This document shows positions 1 through 6,829 of a stretch of 26,460 nucleotides of DNA, one piece after another. This DNA comes from Bog-473 sp052148295. Its GTDB lineage: Bacteria > Actinomycetota > Acidimicrobiia > Acidimicrobiales > RAAP-2. The stretch lies in contig JBKQIP010000161.1 of the NCBI GenBank assembly GCA_052148295.1, positions 1 to 26,460 of the forward strand, written 5' to 3'. Made by a program: the position numbers and the translations under genes. The stretch's first letter is position 1. Each line of letters starts with the position of its first letter. Below the pieces are notes generated by a model. That model was not told the DNA's origin. It saw nothing but the letters and a program-made list of their open reading frames with translations, and did no database searches.

Positions 1-220
1 CTGTCGTGCGCTTCTTGGCCACGGTGCGCTTGACGGCCTTCTTGGCTGTCGCGCGCTTCTTGGCCACGGTGCGCTTGACGGCCTTCTTGGCTGTCGCGCG
101 CTTCTTGGCTGGGGCGCGCTTGACGGCCTTCTTGGCCGGGGCGCGCTTTACTGCCTTCTTTGCTGGAGCCCGTTTGACGGCCTTCTTGGCCGGGGCCCTT
201 CTCTTCGCGGCTACTGCCAC
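1..220 (-). CDS. Lysine/alanine-repeat histone H1-like protein (N-terminal part, cut by window edge)
   Basis: The visible 73 residues are almost entirely Lys, Ala, Arg, Val and Thr in repeats such as AKKAVKRAPAKK and AKKRATAKKAVKRTV. This is the low-complexity basic composition of bacterial histone H1-like proteins and of the basic tails of some actinobacterial nucleoid proteins. Its likely role is non-specific DNA binding and compaction in the nucleoid. The start is the GTG at 220. A strong AGGGAGGTG ribosome site lies at 226-234, and an in-frame TAG just upstream excludes a longer product. The repeat begins by residue 5, so no HU-type domain precedes it; whether a folded domain follows lies outside the window. 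The family is clear from composition only, and the exact nucleoid role is inferred. Confidence 0.7.
   Translation of the reverse strand, partial: MAVAAKRRAPAKKAVKRAPAKKAVKRAPAKKAVKRAPAKKRATAKKAVKRTVAKKRATAKKAVKRTVAKKRTT
6..140. repeat. 45-bp tandem repeat inside the histone-like gene
   Basis: Three consecutive 45-bp units (6-50, 51-95, 96-140) encode a 15-residue Lys/Ala/Arg unit on the minus strand. The first two differ at one visible base, while the third has diverged at several positions around the ATAKK/APAKK boundary. A more degenerate copy continues to about 195. Unit length is a multiple of three, so copy-number change would keep the frame. Confidence 0.8.
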
Positions 221-728
221 AGGTGCACCTCCCTAGGAGCATGGTCACTGAATAGAGGTGAAGCCTGCGCCACTCCGGTGCTACCTCGACACCATCGTGC
301 GCATTGCCGCACCGATTGCCTGTTCAATCGAATCGAATGACCGTCATGACGTGGAGTCATCGACTTCGCATCATCCGGTCGATCCGTTCCGATAACCCGA
401 AACGCAACGGCTGATCGAGATGTTGAGGTAATGCATGTCGCGCACAATCGGCAATCCGACATCTTCGCCTCTCGCGCTGCACGGTGTCTCCTTGCAGCAC
501 ATGTCAACCCTCCATAACGCCTCGGGTACGTACATTCTTGGTTGTGAACGCGCTCAGGTCAAGCATCCTCGAATTGCGCGCCCATTTCGACGGCTGTCAT
601 CGATCCACCGTTGCGTGCTCACGCGCACGGCGCGCGCGTCGTTTCTGCGCGCTTTCTCGCGTCGCTGTCGGCGTTCGCGTCGCGATGTCCTATGGAATTT
701 CGTACCTCCCGGCGCGACCATCGCAACG
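221..728. other. Long non-coding gap, less GC-rich than its surroundings
   Basis: About 500 bp between the divergent histone-like gene and the coupling-protein gene. Hand-counted GC for 301-360 is 31/60, against about 70% for the coding parts of the window. Open frames here have biased, low-complexity translations and no recognisable family, so I call no gene. The stretch must hold the promoters of both flanking genes, but I could not find a convincing -35/-10 pair for either. A small inverted repeat, ATGAC-N5-GTCAT (346-360), is the only symmetric element I noticed and may be chance. Confidence 0.5.
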
Positions 729-2114
729 ATGGACGAGGGTGGCGTCGACATCGCTCGACTGCGTGCCGCACACGGTGTGGCGACGCACGGGATCTACCTC
801 GGAGAGGGGAGGCACGGCTGGGTCCACGCCGGGATCGAGCGGTCGACGCTCGTCCTGGGCCCGTCCCGCTCGGGCAAGACATCGTCCCTGGTCATACCCA
901 ATCTCGTGCTGGCCGAGGGGCCGGCCGTCTCGACCTCGACCAAGCCCGACGTGCTGCACGCCACCGCCGCGGCGCGGGGCCGGGAGGGATGGACGTTCCT
1001 GTACGACCCCAGCGGCGAAATCGAGCGGCCGAAGGGGGTGGAACCGATCGGATGGTCCCCCCTGGCGACGGCGACGCGTTGGGACGCCGCGGTGCAGACC
1101 GCTGACGCCATGGTCCGCGCGTCGAGGATCGGTGAGGGAGGCTTTTCCCGCTCACCGGGCGAACATCATTGGACGGAACGGGCCGGTGCCCTGCTGGCGC
1201 CCATCCTTCACGCTGCCGCGCTCGAATCGCTCCCCATGCGCACCGTGGTGCGATGGATCGATCGCCGCGACGGCGCCACACCGCTGGACATCCTCTCGGC
1301 CACCGTGGGCAACGACGCCACCGCCACCGACCTCTTGTCGGGCATCGTCGGCACCGATGCGCGGGAGCAATCCGGCATCTGGTCCACGACGTCGGGGGTC
1401 CTCGCCGCCTATCGGGCCGAGGGCGCAATGGCGTCCACCGAACTCCCTTCCTTGGACACCGATGCGTTCTGCCGCGGGCCGCACACCATCTACATCTGCT
1501 CGCCCGGTCGTCGGCAGACCCTCTTCGCCCCGCTGGTCGTCGGCGTCATCGGTGACGTGCGCGATGCCACCTACGACCGGGAGCGGGCCGGGGAAGGAGG
1601 CCGTCCCACGCTGCTCGCGCTCGACGAGATGGCCAACATCGCCCCCATACCCGACGTCGCCGCCATGGTCAGCGAGGGAGTCGGCCAGGGACTGCTGGTG
1701 TTGGCCTGCCTCCAGGATCTCTCGCAGGCCCGGAGCCGCTGGGGGCCGGCCGCCGACGGCTTCCTCTCCCTGTTCGGCACCTCGGTCGTGCTGCCCGGCA
1801 TCGCCGACGCATCGACGCTGCGGATCCTCAGCGCCCTCGGCGGTGACCACGAGGTGTTGACCACGACGCGCAGCCACGCCGTCGGCGATCGCGGTCGGCT
1901 CCGTCCCTCGAGCTCGGTGAGCACCGTGCGCGTGCCGCGCTATCCCGTCGATGCCATCTCACGCGGCGCGCCGGGATGCGCGCTCGTCGTGGGCCCCCGG
2001 TCCACCTTGAGCCAGGTGTCGCTCACCCCGGCCCACGCGCGCGAGCCCTGGCGCCGGGTGCTCGCCCCGAGCCGGGCGCGCCCGGGGCCCGAGCCCGCGG
2101 CCCGGGGTCGCTGA
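729..2114 (+). CDS. VirD4/TraG-type coupling ATPase with TraM-recognition-like C-terminal half
   Basis: A 461-residue P-loop ATPase of the conjugative coupling-protein family, which links a relaxase-DNA complex to a secretion channel. The Walker A motif GPSRSGKT lies at residues 44-51, followed by TSTKPDVL, typical of TraG/VirD4 proteins. Walker B is LLALDEMANI with Asp299-Glu300. The following MVSEGVGQGLLVLACLQDLS stretch (about 314-333) matches the part that in relatives recognises TraM-like partners. The two N-terminal membrane helices usual for VirD4 are absent. I chose the ATG at 729 because upstream in-frame sequence looks non-coding; no clear ribosome site supports it, and an open frame extends back to 435. 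It converges with the relaxase gene, leaving 2 bp between stops. No other secretion-channel gene is visible. Family assignment is firm; its working partner is unknown. Confidence 0.82.
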   Translation: MDEGGVDIARLRAAHGVATHGIYLGEGRHGWVHAGIERSTLVLGPSRSGKTSSLVIPNLVLAEGPAVSTSTKPDVLHATAAARGREGWTFLYDPSGEIERPKGVEPIGWSPLATATRWDAAVQTADAMVRASRIGEGGFSRSPGEHHWTERAGALLAPILHAAALESLPMRTVVRWIDRRDGATPLDILSATVGNDATATDLLSGIVGTDAREQSGIWSTTSGVLAAYRAEGAMASTELPSLDTDAFCRGPHTIYICSPGRRQTLFAPLVVGVIGDVRDATYDRERAGEGGRPTLLALDEMANIAPIPDVAAMVSEGVGQGLLVLACLQDLSQARSRWGPAADGFLSLFGTSVVLPGIADASTLRILSALGGDHEVLTTTRSHAVGDRGRLRPSSSVSTVRVPRYPVDAISRGAPGCALVVGPRSTLSQVSLTPAHAREPWRRVLAPSRARPGPEPAARGR

Positions 2115-2116
2115 GC

Positions 2117-3508
2117 TCAACGACCGCGTTCGAGCTCCACGCGGTGCGGCTCGCGCCATCCCAGTCGCTGCCGCACCAGTTCAACCGCGCGCGCCGTGCG
2201 CACATGGTCGGCCAGGCGCGGTGCGGGCAGCGAGGCCAGTCCGGGCTCCGGCGCCACCCCCGGCACGTCCCGGTCCGCGGCGACCCCCCAACGCCGACGG
2301 TAGGCGTCGATGGCCAGCGCGCCGGCTCGCCATACCTCGTGGTCCCCGGGGTCGACCGGCCGCGGGCCGAGCGCGGCCAGCAGGTGGTCGCCGGGGACCA
2401 CTCGGCGCGGGGCGAGCGCCCGTTCGGCCACGCCGACCTCGGGCCCCGCCGGCACCCACAGGTCGACCAGGCGCTCGAGGGCCGGTGACGGTGCTCCTCC
2501 GACCGCGGCCACCGCCAGGGCTTCGACCACGTCACGACGCCGGGCCGCTCCGTCGGAGGTGGCGGAGAGCACGGCCCGGAACCGGTGCTCGTCGAGCGTG
2601 GGCCGCGTGACGGCCGCACGGCCCACGAGCGCCGACCGATCATCCCGTCCCTGCCCCAGCGCCTCGGATCGCCGTTCCCACTGCCCGACGAGATCGGCGA
2701 AGGCCACGCCGGCCGTCTTGGCCGGCCGGGTGGCGGCCCAGGCCACCTGGGTGCCGCGCGCCGAGTGGGCACCCCACTGGGCCCGGTGACGCCGCACGTC
2801 GGCCGCACGCGAGGAGAATTCCCCGAGGAGCAGCGGGGACATGCCCCGCACCTCGGCGCGGCTTCCGGGCCCGCCGACCCATTCGAGGCCCAGCCGGGCC
2901 GTGAGGTCGGCCCGCAGGTGGGCGTCGTACACGGCGCCGGCGGCCCGTCGATGCGCCCACAGCCCCCGTTGGTCGCAGGCGCTCCACCGGCCATCGTCCC
3001 CGTGCACCAGGTTGGCCGCCACGACGTGGGTGTGCAGATGGGGGTCCAGGTTCCGGTTCACCCCGTGGGTGAAAGAGCCCGCCACCAGTCCGGAGGTGGG
3101 GATGACGTGGCGCGCCGCACCCGAGGCCCGTCGCGCCGTCAGCGCGTGCTGCTCCACGTAGCGCAGCGCCCCGGTGGTGGCGGCCCGGTGCGCCGCCAGG
3201 ACCTGCCGGGCCACGCCCTCCCCCCCGAGGGCGAAGAGCACGCTGGCCGACTTGGGCGCGCTGAAGGTCAGGTCATAGCCGACGATGCCGGCCCGGTCCG
3301 ATCGGAGCCGTCGGCCCGTCGCCGGATGCCGCCCGTCGAGCACGGCCCGCAGCTCCTCGGCGCCCACCGGACCTCGCAGACCGAGCCCGGTCGCCGCGCC
3401 ACCGCGCCACGCGCCCCGGGCGCCCGGGTCGTCCACCGGGACCTCCCGGGCCAGATCGGCCAGGTAGTAGTCCGACCCGCCGGGAGCGAGTCGGTGGACG
3501 GTGAGCAC
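2117..3508 (-). CDS. Short MobF/TrwC-family relaxase
   Basis: A 463-residue protein with the marks of MobF (TrwC-like) relaxases, which nick one strand at an origin of transfer and stay covalently linked through a tyrosine. Visible features are the N-terminal MLTVHRLAPGGSDYYLADL with the Tyr14-Tyr15 pair, the conserved YDLTFSAPKSASVLFAL block, and the three-histidine HUH metal motif PHLHTHVV with His157, 159 and 161. The C-terminal half (about 240-463) shows no helicase Walker motif, whereas classic TrwC is near 960 residues with a RecD-like helicase. I chose the GTG at 3508 because GAGGGAG sits 5 nt upstream and the family normally begins ML(S/T); a GTG at 3514 is possible but overlaps that ribosome site. 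It lies 34 nt downstream of pafBC on the same strand, with its own probable promoter. Confidence 0.85.
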   Translation of the reverse strand: MLTVHRLAPGGSDYYLADLAREVPVDDPGARGAWRGGAATGLGLRGPVGAEELRAVLDGRHPATGRRLRSDRAGIVGYDLTFSAPKSASVLFALGGEGVARQVLAAHRAATTGALRYVEQHALTARRASGAARHVIPTSGLVAGSFTHGVNRNLDPHLHTHVVAANLVHGDDGRWSACDQRGLWAHRRAAGAVYDAHLRADLTARLGLEWVGGPGSRAEVRGMSPLLLGEFSSRAADVRRHRAQWGAHSARGTQVAWAATRPAKTAGVAFADLVGQWERRSEALGQGRDDRSALVGRAAVTRPTLDEHRFRAVLSATSDGAARRRDVVEALAVAAVGGAPSPALERLVDLWVPAGPEVGVAERALAPRRVVPGDHLLAALGPRPVDPGDHEVWRAGALAIDAYRRRWGVAADRDVPGVAPEPGLASLPAPRLADHVRTARAVELVRQRLGWREPHRVELERGR

Positions 3509-3523
3509 GGCCACTCCCTCATG

Positions 3524-3572
3524 TCATATGATCCGTTTTATGCTATTCTATGTCTTTCTGGTACATAGGCAA
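3524..3572 (-). promoter_or_regulatory. Probable relaxase promoter with a palindrome downstream
   Basis: On the minus strand TTGCCT (3567-3572) is followed after 16 nt by TAGAAT (3545-3550), a fair match to a housekeeping -35/-10 pair. The predicted transcript would start near 3538 and carry the GAGGGAG ribosome site of the relaxase. A perfect 8-bp palindrome TCATATGA (3524-3531) lies just after that start and could be an operator. The stretch 3521-3560 is only 13/40 G+C. The -10 box overlaps the final codons of pafBC. Confidence 0.5.
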
Positions 3573-5486
3573 GATCTTGCCGGCCGCCCGGGCCGCCAGG
3601 GCGGCCCATTCGGGCGGCCGCACCACCCGGGCCTCGGTGCCCAGCTGGAGCAGCAGCCGCTCGAACCAGGCCGCGCCGGCCACGTCCAGCACGACGTCGC
3701 TGATCGAGCCGTCGGCGGCGCGGGCCACCGAGCGCACGGGGACCGACTCCGCCACCCACTGGGCTCCGGGGCCCAGCCGCAACTGCACCTCCACCGCCCC
3801 GGGCCCCGGGACGAAGCCGTCGGTGGTCCCCCGGGGCACGTGGGGGGTGACCGATCCGCCCTCGAGCACCCGCACGGAGCGGATGCGGTCGATCCGGAAG
3901 CGCCGCATGTCCTCCGCCTTGCGGCAGTAGGCGTCGAGGTACCAGTGGCCGTCGGTGCTGATCACCCGCACCGGCTCGATCACCCTCGTGGTCGCCTCGT
4001 CGCGGGAGGCGGAGTGGTAGTCGATCTCGAGCACCTCCGCCGCGTCGCAGGCCCGGCGCACCGCGGCCAGGAATGGCGGGGTGTCCACGTCGACCCCCAC
4101 GGCCCCGTGGGAACCCAGGGCCCGGTCGAGCTTGGCCAGGGCGCGGCGCAGCGCATCGTCGCCCGCCCCCGGGACGGCCAGGATCAGGCGGGCCGAGGCG
4201 GCGACGGCGAAGCCCTCCGCCGGCGTGAGCCGCCGGGGCCGAGTGAATTCGGCGGGCAGGAAGGCTCGGACCGAGGTTTCGGACACCTCGATCTCCATCA
4301 GGGCGTCGGGCGTGTAGGGGGGCACGCCGCAGCAGGCCGCCAGCTCGAGCTCGTACACCAGCTCGGCCTCGCCCATCCCGAAGCGGCGCGCCACTTCGGC
4401 GATCGGTGCCTCGCCCACCTGGGCCAGCCACCCCACCACGGCCAGCAGTCGCCGCAGCCGCTGGCTGGTCTCCTTGCCCGGGATCCCCCGACCGGGCCGG
4501 GCCTCGGCCGCGTCCGGCGGGGCGGCCGCCGCGGCGCCCTCTCCGGAGGGGCCGGCCCCTTCGACCAGGGCTTCGAGCCAGGCCCGCATGTCGCTCCGGA
4601 ACTCCGTCGGCTCGAGGATCTCGGCGTGCTGGAGGAGGCCCAGGACCCACGAGCGGATGGCGACGAAGCCGGACACGCCGAGACGCACGACGACCGACCC
4701 GTCGGCGTCGCGGCGCTCCACCCGTTCGTGGCCCACCTCCTCGGCCACCCGGGGACCCTCCGTGGCGTCGACGCGGATGCGGGTGACGACGTGGTCCTCC
4801 TGCTCGGAGACCCAGGGATCGGCCGGCAGCGCGGCCGCGACGTCGATGCCCGGGACGGGCTCGGCACTCCCGGGACGCCGCCGGGTCACCGGGCCCTGGA
4901 CCCGGTCGACGCGAAACGTGCGCACGGCCTCCCGGTCCAGGTCCCACGCCACCAGGTACCAATGGCCGAAGCGGAACCAGAGGCCGGCCGGCGCCACCCG
5001 CCGGGAGGCGCCGCGGTACGAGAAGGTCGTCTCACTGCGGGTGCGCACGGCCTCGAACAGTTCGACCAAAGCCTCGGGCGGCACCAGGGAGACGAGGGGG
5101 CGGACCTCGCCCAGGCCGGTGGCGCCCAGCTTCAACAGGGCATCTCGACCACTAGGATCGCCCAGGTGGACGCCGGCAACGGCCAGGTGCAAGGCGACTT
5201 GTTCATCCGGCTCGAGCGCCAGGTCCGGCAGGTAGAACGCCTCCCGATCGATCAGGTACCCGAACTGCTCTTGACCGGGCAGCGACCGCGTCAGGACCGG
5301 GATGCCCTCGTCGCGCAGCAGCCGCTTGTCCCGCTCGAAGGCCTGCCGCTTGGCGGCATGCTCCTCGGGGTAGCCGGGCACCTGGTGGGCGATCGCATCG
5401 AGGGTGAGCGGCTGCTCGGTGTTGAGCAGGACCAGCACCAGATCGGTGACCCGTTCGAGGCGGTCGAGGCGTGGAGGTCCGGCCAT
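3543..5486 (-). CDS. pafBC: Fused PafB-PafC transcription factor (two HTH-WYL units)
   Basis: A 647-residue protein that reads as PafB joined to PafC. The first unit has an N-terminal winged helix (about 1-60, with RVTDLVLVLLNTEQPLTLDAI and AFERDKRLLRDEGIP) and a WYL domain near 140-210 (LWFRFGHWYLVAWDLDR). After an Ala/Gly/Pro linker (about 305-330), a second unit has a PafC-like helix-turn-helix (about 335-400, with CCGVPPYTPDALMEIE) and WYL domain (about 485-550, GHWYLDAYCRKAEDMRRFRI). In mycobacteria the PafB-PafC pair activates the LexA-independent DNA-damage response, and fused forms occur in some actinobacteria. No proteasome or Pup gene is nearby. The ATG at 5486 has no Shine-Dalgarno but has a TAGGCT box 7 nt upstream, fitting a leaderless transcript. 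The C-terminus (PMYQKDIE) is encoded by AT-rich DNA. Confidence 0.85.
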   Translation of the reverse strand: MAGPPRLDRLERVTDLVLVLLNTEQPLTLDAIAHQVPGYPEEHAAKRQAFERDKRLLRDEGIPVLTRSLPGQEQFGYLIDREAFYLPDLALEPDEQVALHLAVAGVHLGDPSGRDALLKLGATGLGEVRPLVSLVPPEALVELFEAVRTRSETTFSYRGASRRVAPAGLWFRFGHWYLVAWDLDREAVRTFRVDRVQGPVTRRRPGSAEPVPGIDVAAALPADPWVSEQEDHVVTRIRVDATEGPRVAEEVGHERVERRDADGSVVVRLGVSGFVAIRSWVLGLLQHAEILEPTEFRSDMRAWLEALVEGAGPSGEGAAAAAPPDAAEARPGRGIPGKETSQRLRRLLAVVGWLAQVGEAPIAEVARRFGMGEAELVYELELAACCGVPPYTPDALMEIEVSETSVRAFLPAEFTRPRRLTPAEGFAVAASARLILAVPGAGDDALRRALAKLDRALGSHGAVGVDVDTPPFLAAVRRACDAAEVLEIDYHSASRDEATTRVIEPVRVISTDGHWYLDAYCRKAEDMRRFRIDRIRSVRVLEGGSVTPHVPRGTTDGFVPGPGAVEVQLRLGPGAQWVAESVPVRSVARAADGSISDVVLDVAGAAWFERLLLQLGTEARVVRPPEWAALAARAAGKILPMYQKDIE

Positions 5487-5493
5487 CGGAGAG

Positions 5494-5499
5494 AGCCTA
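5494..5499 (-). promoter_or_regulatory. Probable leaderless -10 box of pafBC
   Basis: TAGGCT (TANNNT form) ends 7 nt before the pafBC ATG, where transcription would begin at or next to the start codon. Only 29 bp separate the pafBC and ctaG start codons, so this promoter lies inside a very short divergent region. Confidence 0.5.
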
Positions 5500-5515
5500 C
5501 GGCGACGGGTGTGCG

Positions 5516-6391
5516 ATGACGGCGGTGGACCATCCCTTCGACTGGCACCTGCACCTGGTCTGGTTCCTGGCTGTCGCCCTGTTCGTCGGGGCGTACCTCC
5601 GGGCCACCCGCACGGTGGAGCGCCGGCCCACGACACGCCAGTACGTCCTCTTCGGCCTGGGCACGCTCATCCTCCTGCTGGCCGTCACGTGGCCCCTGGG
5701 CGACCTGGCCGCGCACTGGTCGCTGCTCTCCTTGGTCCTGCAGCGGCTCCTCCTCATGCTGGCCGTCCCTCCCCTGCTGGTGCTGGGGACGCCCGTCACC
5801 GTGATCGCGTCGGTCACGCGCCCGGCGCCGATCGATGCCCTCGTGCGCATCGCCGTCCGGCCCATCCCGGCGGTGGCCATCGTCACCGTGATCGCCGTGG
5901 GGACGCTCACGACGGGCGCCGTCAGCCTGGCCGCCAACTCCGCCCTGGCGCGGGCCGCCCTGCAGGTCCTCGTCCTGCTGGCCGGCTTCGTCCTGTGGGC
6001 ACCGGTGCTCTCGCAGTTTCCCGGCACGCGGCACCTCTCCGCCCTGGCCAAGGGTGGCTACCTGATCGTGCAGTCCATCGTGCCCAGCTTCCTCTCGGTG
6101 GTGTGGATCTTCGCCCGGCGCCCGCTCTACCCGGCCTACAGCCACCACGTGTTCGCCGGCATGTCACCCCTGCTGGACCAGCAGCTGGCCGGGTTCCTGG
6201 CCAAGCTGAGCACCATCGCCGTCCTCTGGACGGTGGCCTTCATCACCATGAGCAGGGCCAAGGTGGTCGACGGGGCCGAGGGGGACGACGAGCCGCTGGT
6301 CTGGCGCGACGTGCAGCGCGAGATCGAGCGAGCCGAGCGTCGGGACCGCTGGGGGCGCTGGCTCCCGCCGTCCTCGGGTGATCCCGGGTGA
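5516..6391 (+). CDS. CtaG-type cytochrome c oxidase assembly membrane protein
   Basis: A 291-residue polytopic membrane protein of the Caa3-CtaG family. Members are tied to maturation or assembly of aa3/caa3 oxidases, and some actinobacterial relatives to copper handling. The opening DHPFDWHLHLVWFLAVALF leads into the first helix (about 11-30). Further hydrophobic spans lie near 43-60, 72-95, 118-140, 150-170, 185-205 and 225-245. Histidines occur at family-typical places (the HLH near residue 11, and YSHHVFAG near 200). The tail from about 255 is charged and cytosolic (REIERAERRDRWGR). I prefer the ATG at 5516 over the in-frame GTG at 5471, which would overlap pafBC. No oxidase subunit gene is in view. 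The family is likely; the precise role is not shown by context. Confidence 0.8.
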   Translation: MTAVDHPFDWHLHLVWFLAVALFVGAYLRATRTVERRPTTRQYVLFGLGTLILLLAVTWPLGDLAAHWSLLSLVLQRLLLMLAVPPLLVLGTPVTVIASVTRPAPIDALVRIAVRPIPAVAIVTVIAVGTLTTGAVSLAANSALARAALQVLVLLAGFVLWAPVLSQFPGTRHLSALAKGGYLIVQSIVPSFLSVVWIFARRPLYPAYSHHVFAGMSPLLDQQLAGFLAKLSTIAVLWTVAFITMSRAKVVDGAEGDDEPLVWRDVQREIERAERRDRWGRWLPPSSGDPG

Positions 6392-6410
6392 GGGCCCCGC
6401 GGGGCCACCC
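6392..6410. terminator. Probable bidirectional terminator hairpin
   Basis: The perfect palindrome GGCCCCGCGGGGCC (6393-6406) sits between the converging ctaG-like gene (stop 6391) and the hypothetical gene (stop 6417). It can fold from either strand. No U-tract follows, as is common for GC-rich actinobacteria. Confidence 0.5.
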
Positions 6411-6416
6411 CTCAGG

Positions 6417-6743
6417 TCAGGCCAGCGCCGCTCCGCGCAGCTCCTCGAGGGAGAGCTCCGCCGTCTGATCGCCGCCGCACTGGGGGCAGTGCTCGACGTG
6501 GCGCCACGAACGGAGGAGGCGGGTCCCCTCGGGGTTCAACAGGACGACGAAGGACTCCGAGATCGGGTCGATCTCCAGCCCGAAGTAGGCCCGCCAGGAC
6601 GTGGTGGCGGCGTGCGCGTCCAGGGCCAGGCCCTTCAAGATGCGCCTGAACCGCCGGCGCTCCGTGTCGAAGATCCACGTGCTGTGACAGGACTCGAGGA
6701 CGAAAAGTGAGTCATCGGGGGAATTGCTCACAGATGAGATCAT
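6417..6743 (-). CDS. Conserved-looking 108-residue hypothetical protein
   Basis: I do not recognise a named family. The protein is soluble and charged, with HSTWIFDTERRRFRRILKGL near residues 20-39, a WRAYFGLEID segment, FVVLLNPEGTRLLRSWRH, and one zinc-knuckle-like pair CPQC near residue 86. A single Cys pair cannot make a full zinc ribbon unless the protein dimerises or another ligand such as the His three residues before it takes part. GC-rich third positions through most of the frame support real coding. The start is set at the ATG at 6743, without a good ribosome site; a GTG about 5 codons later is an alternative. It stands alone between a convergent ctaG and the carboxylase gene 86 bp upstream. 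In that upstream gap the small inverted repeat TCGTT-N4-AACGA (6786-6799) is the only symmetric element seen. Confidence 0.65.
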   Translation of the reverse strand: MISSVSNSPDDSLFVLESCHSTWIFDTERRRFRRILKGLALDAHAATTSWRAYFGLEIDPISESFVVLLNPEGTRLLRSWRHVEHCPQCGGDQTAELSLEELRGAALA

Positions 6744-6829
6744 GCCTGATTCATGCCCAGGATCGGCGACGAATCCACCTCAGGTTCGTTGCGAAACGAT
6801 GACAAGATGCATTTCACCAGCGTACACCC

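Noticed and set aside
1..195. Possible CRISPR array from regular repeats
   Set aside because: The repeats are directly adjacent without unique spacers and encode a Lys/Ala protein repeat.
211..507. A 98-codon minus-strand frame over the left intergenic region
   Set aside because: It overlaps the start of the histone-like gene, has no ribosome site and no recognisable features.
435..728. N-terminal extension of the coupling ATPase from the ATG at 435
   Set aside because: Codon and base composition are unlike the rest of the gene, the translation is Arg/Ser-rich without membrane helices, and family homology begins only after 729.
3501..5519. A 672-codon open frame on the plus strand
   Set aside because: It mirrors pafBC, whose minus-strand reading has clear HTH and WYL domains.
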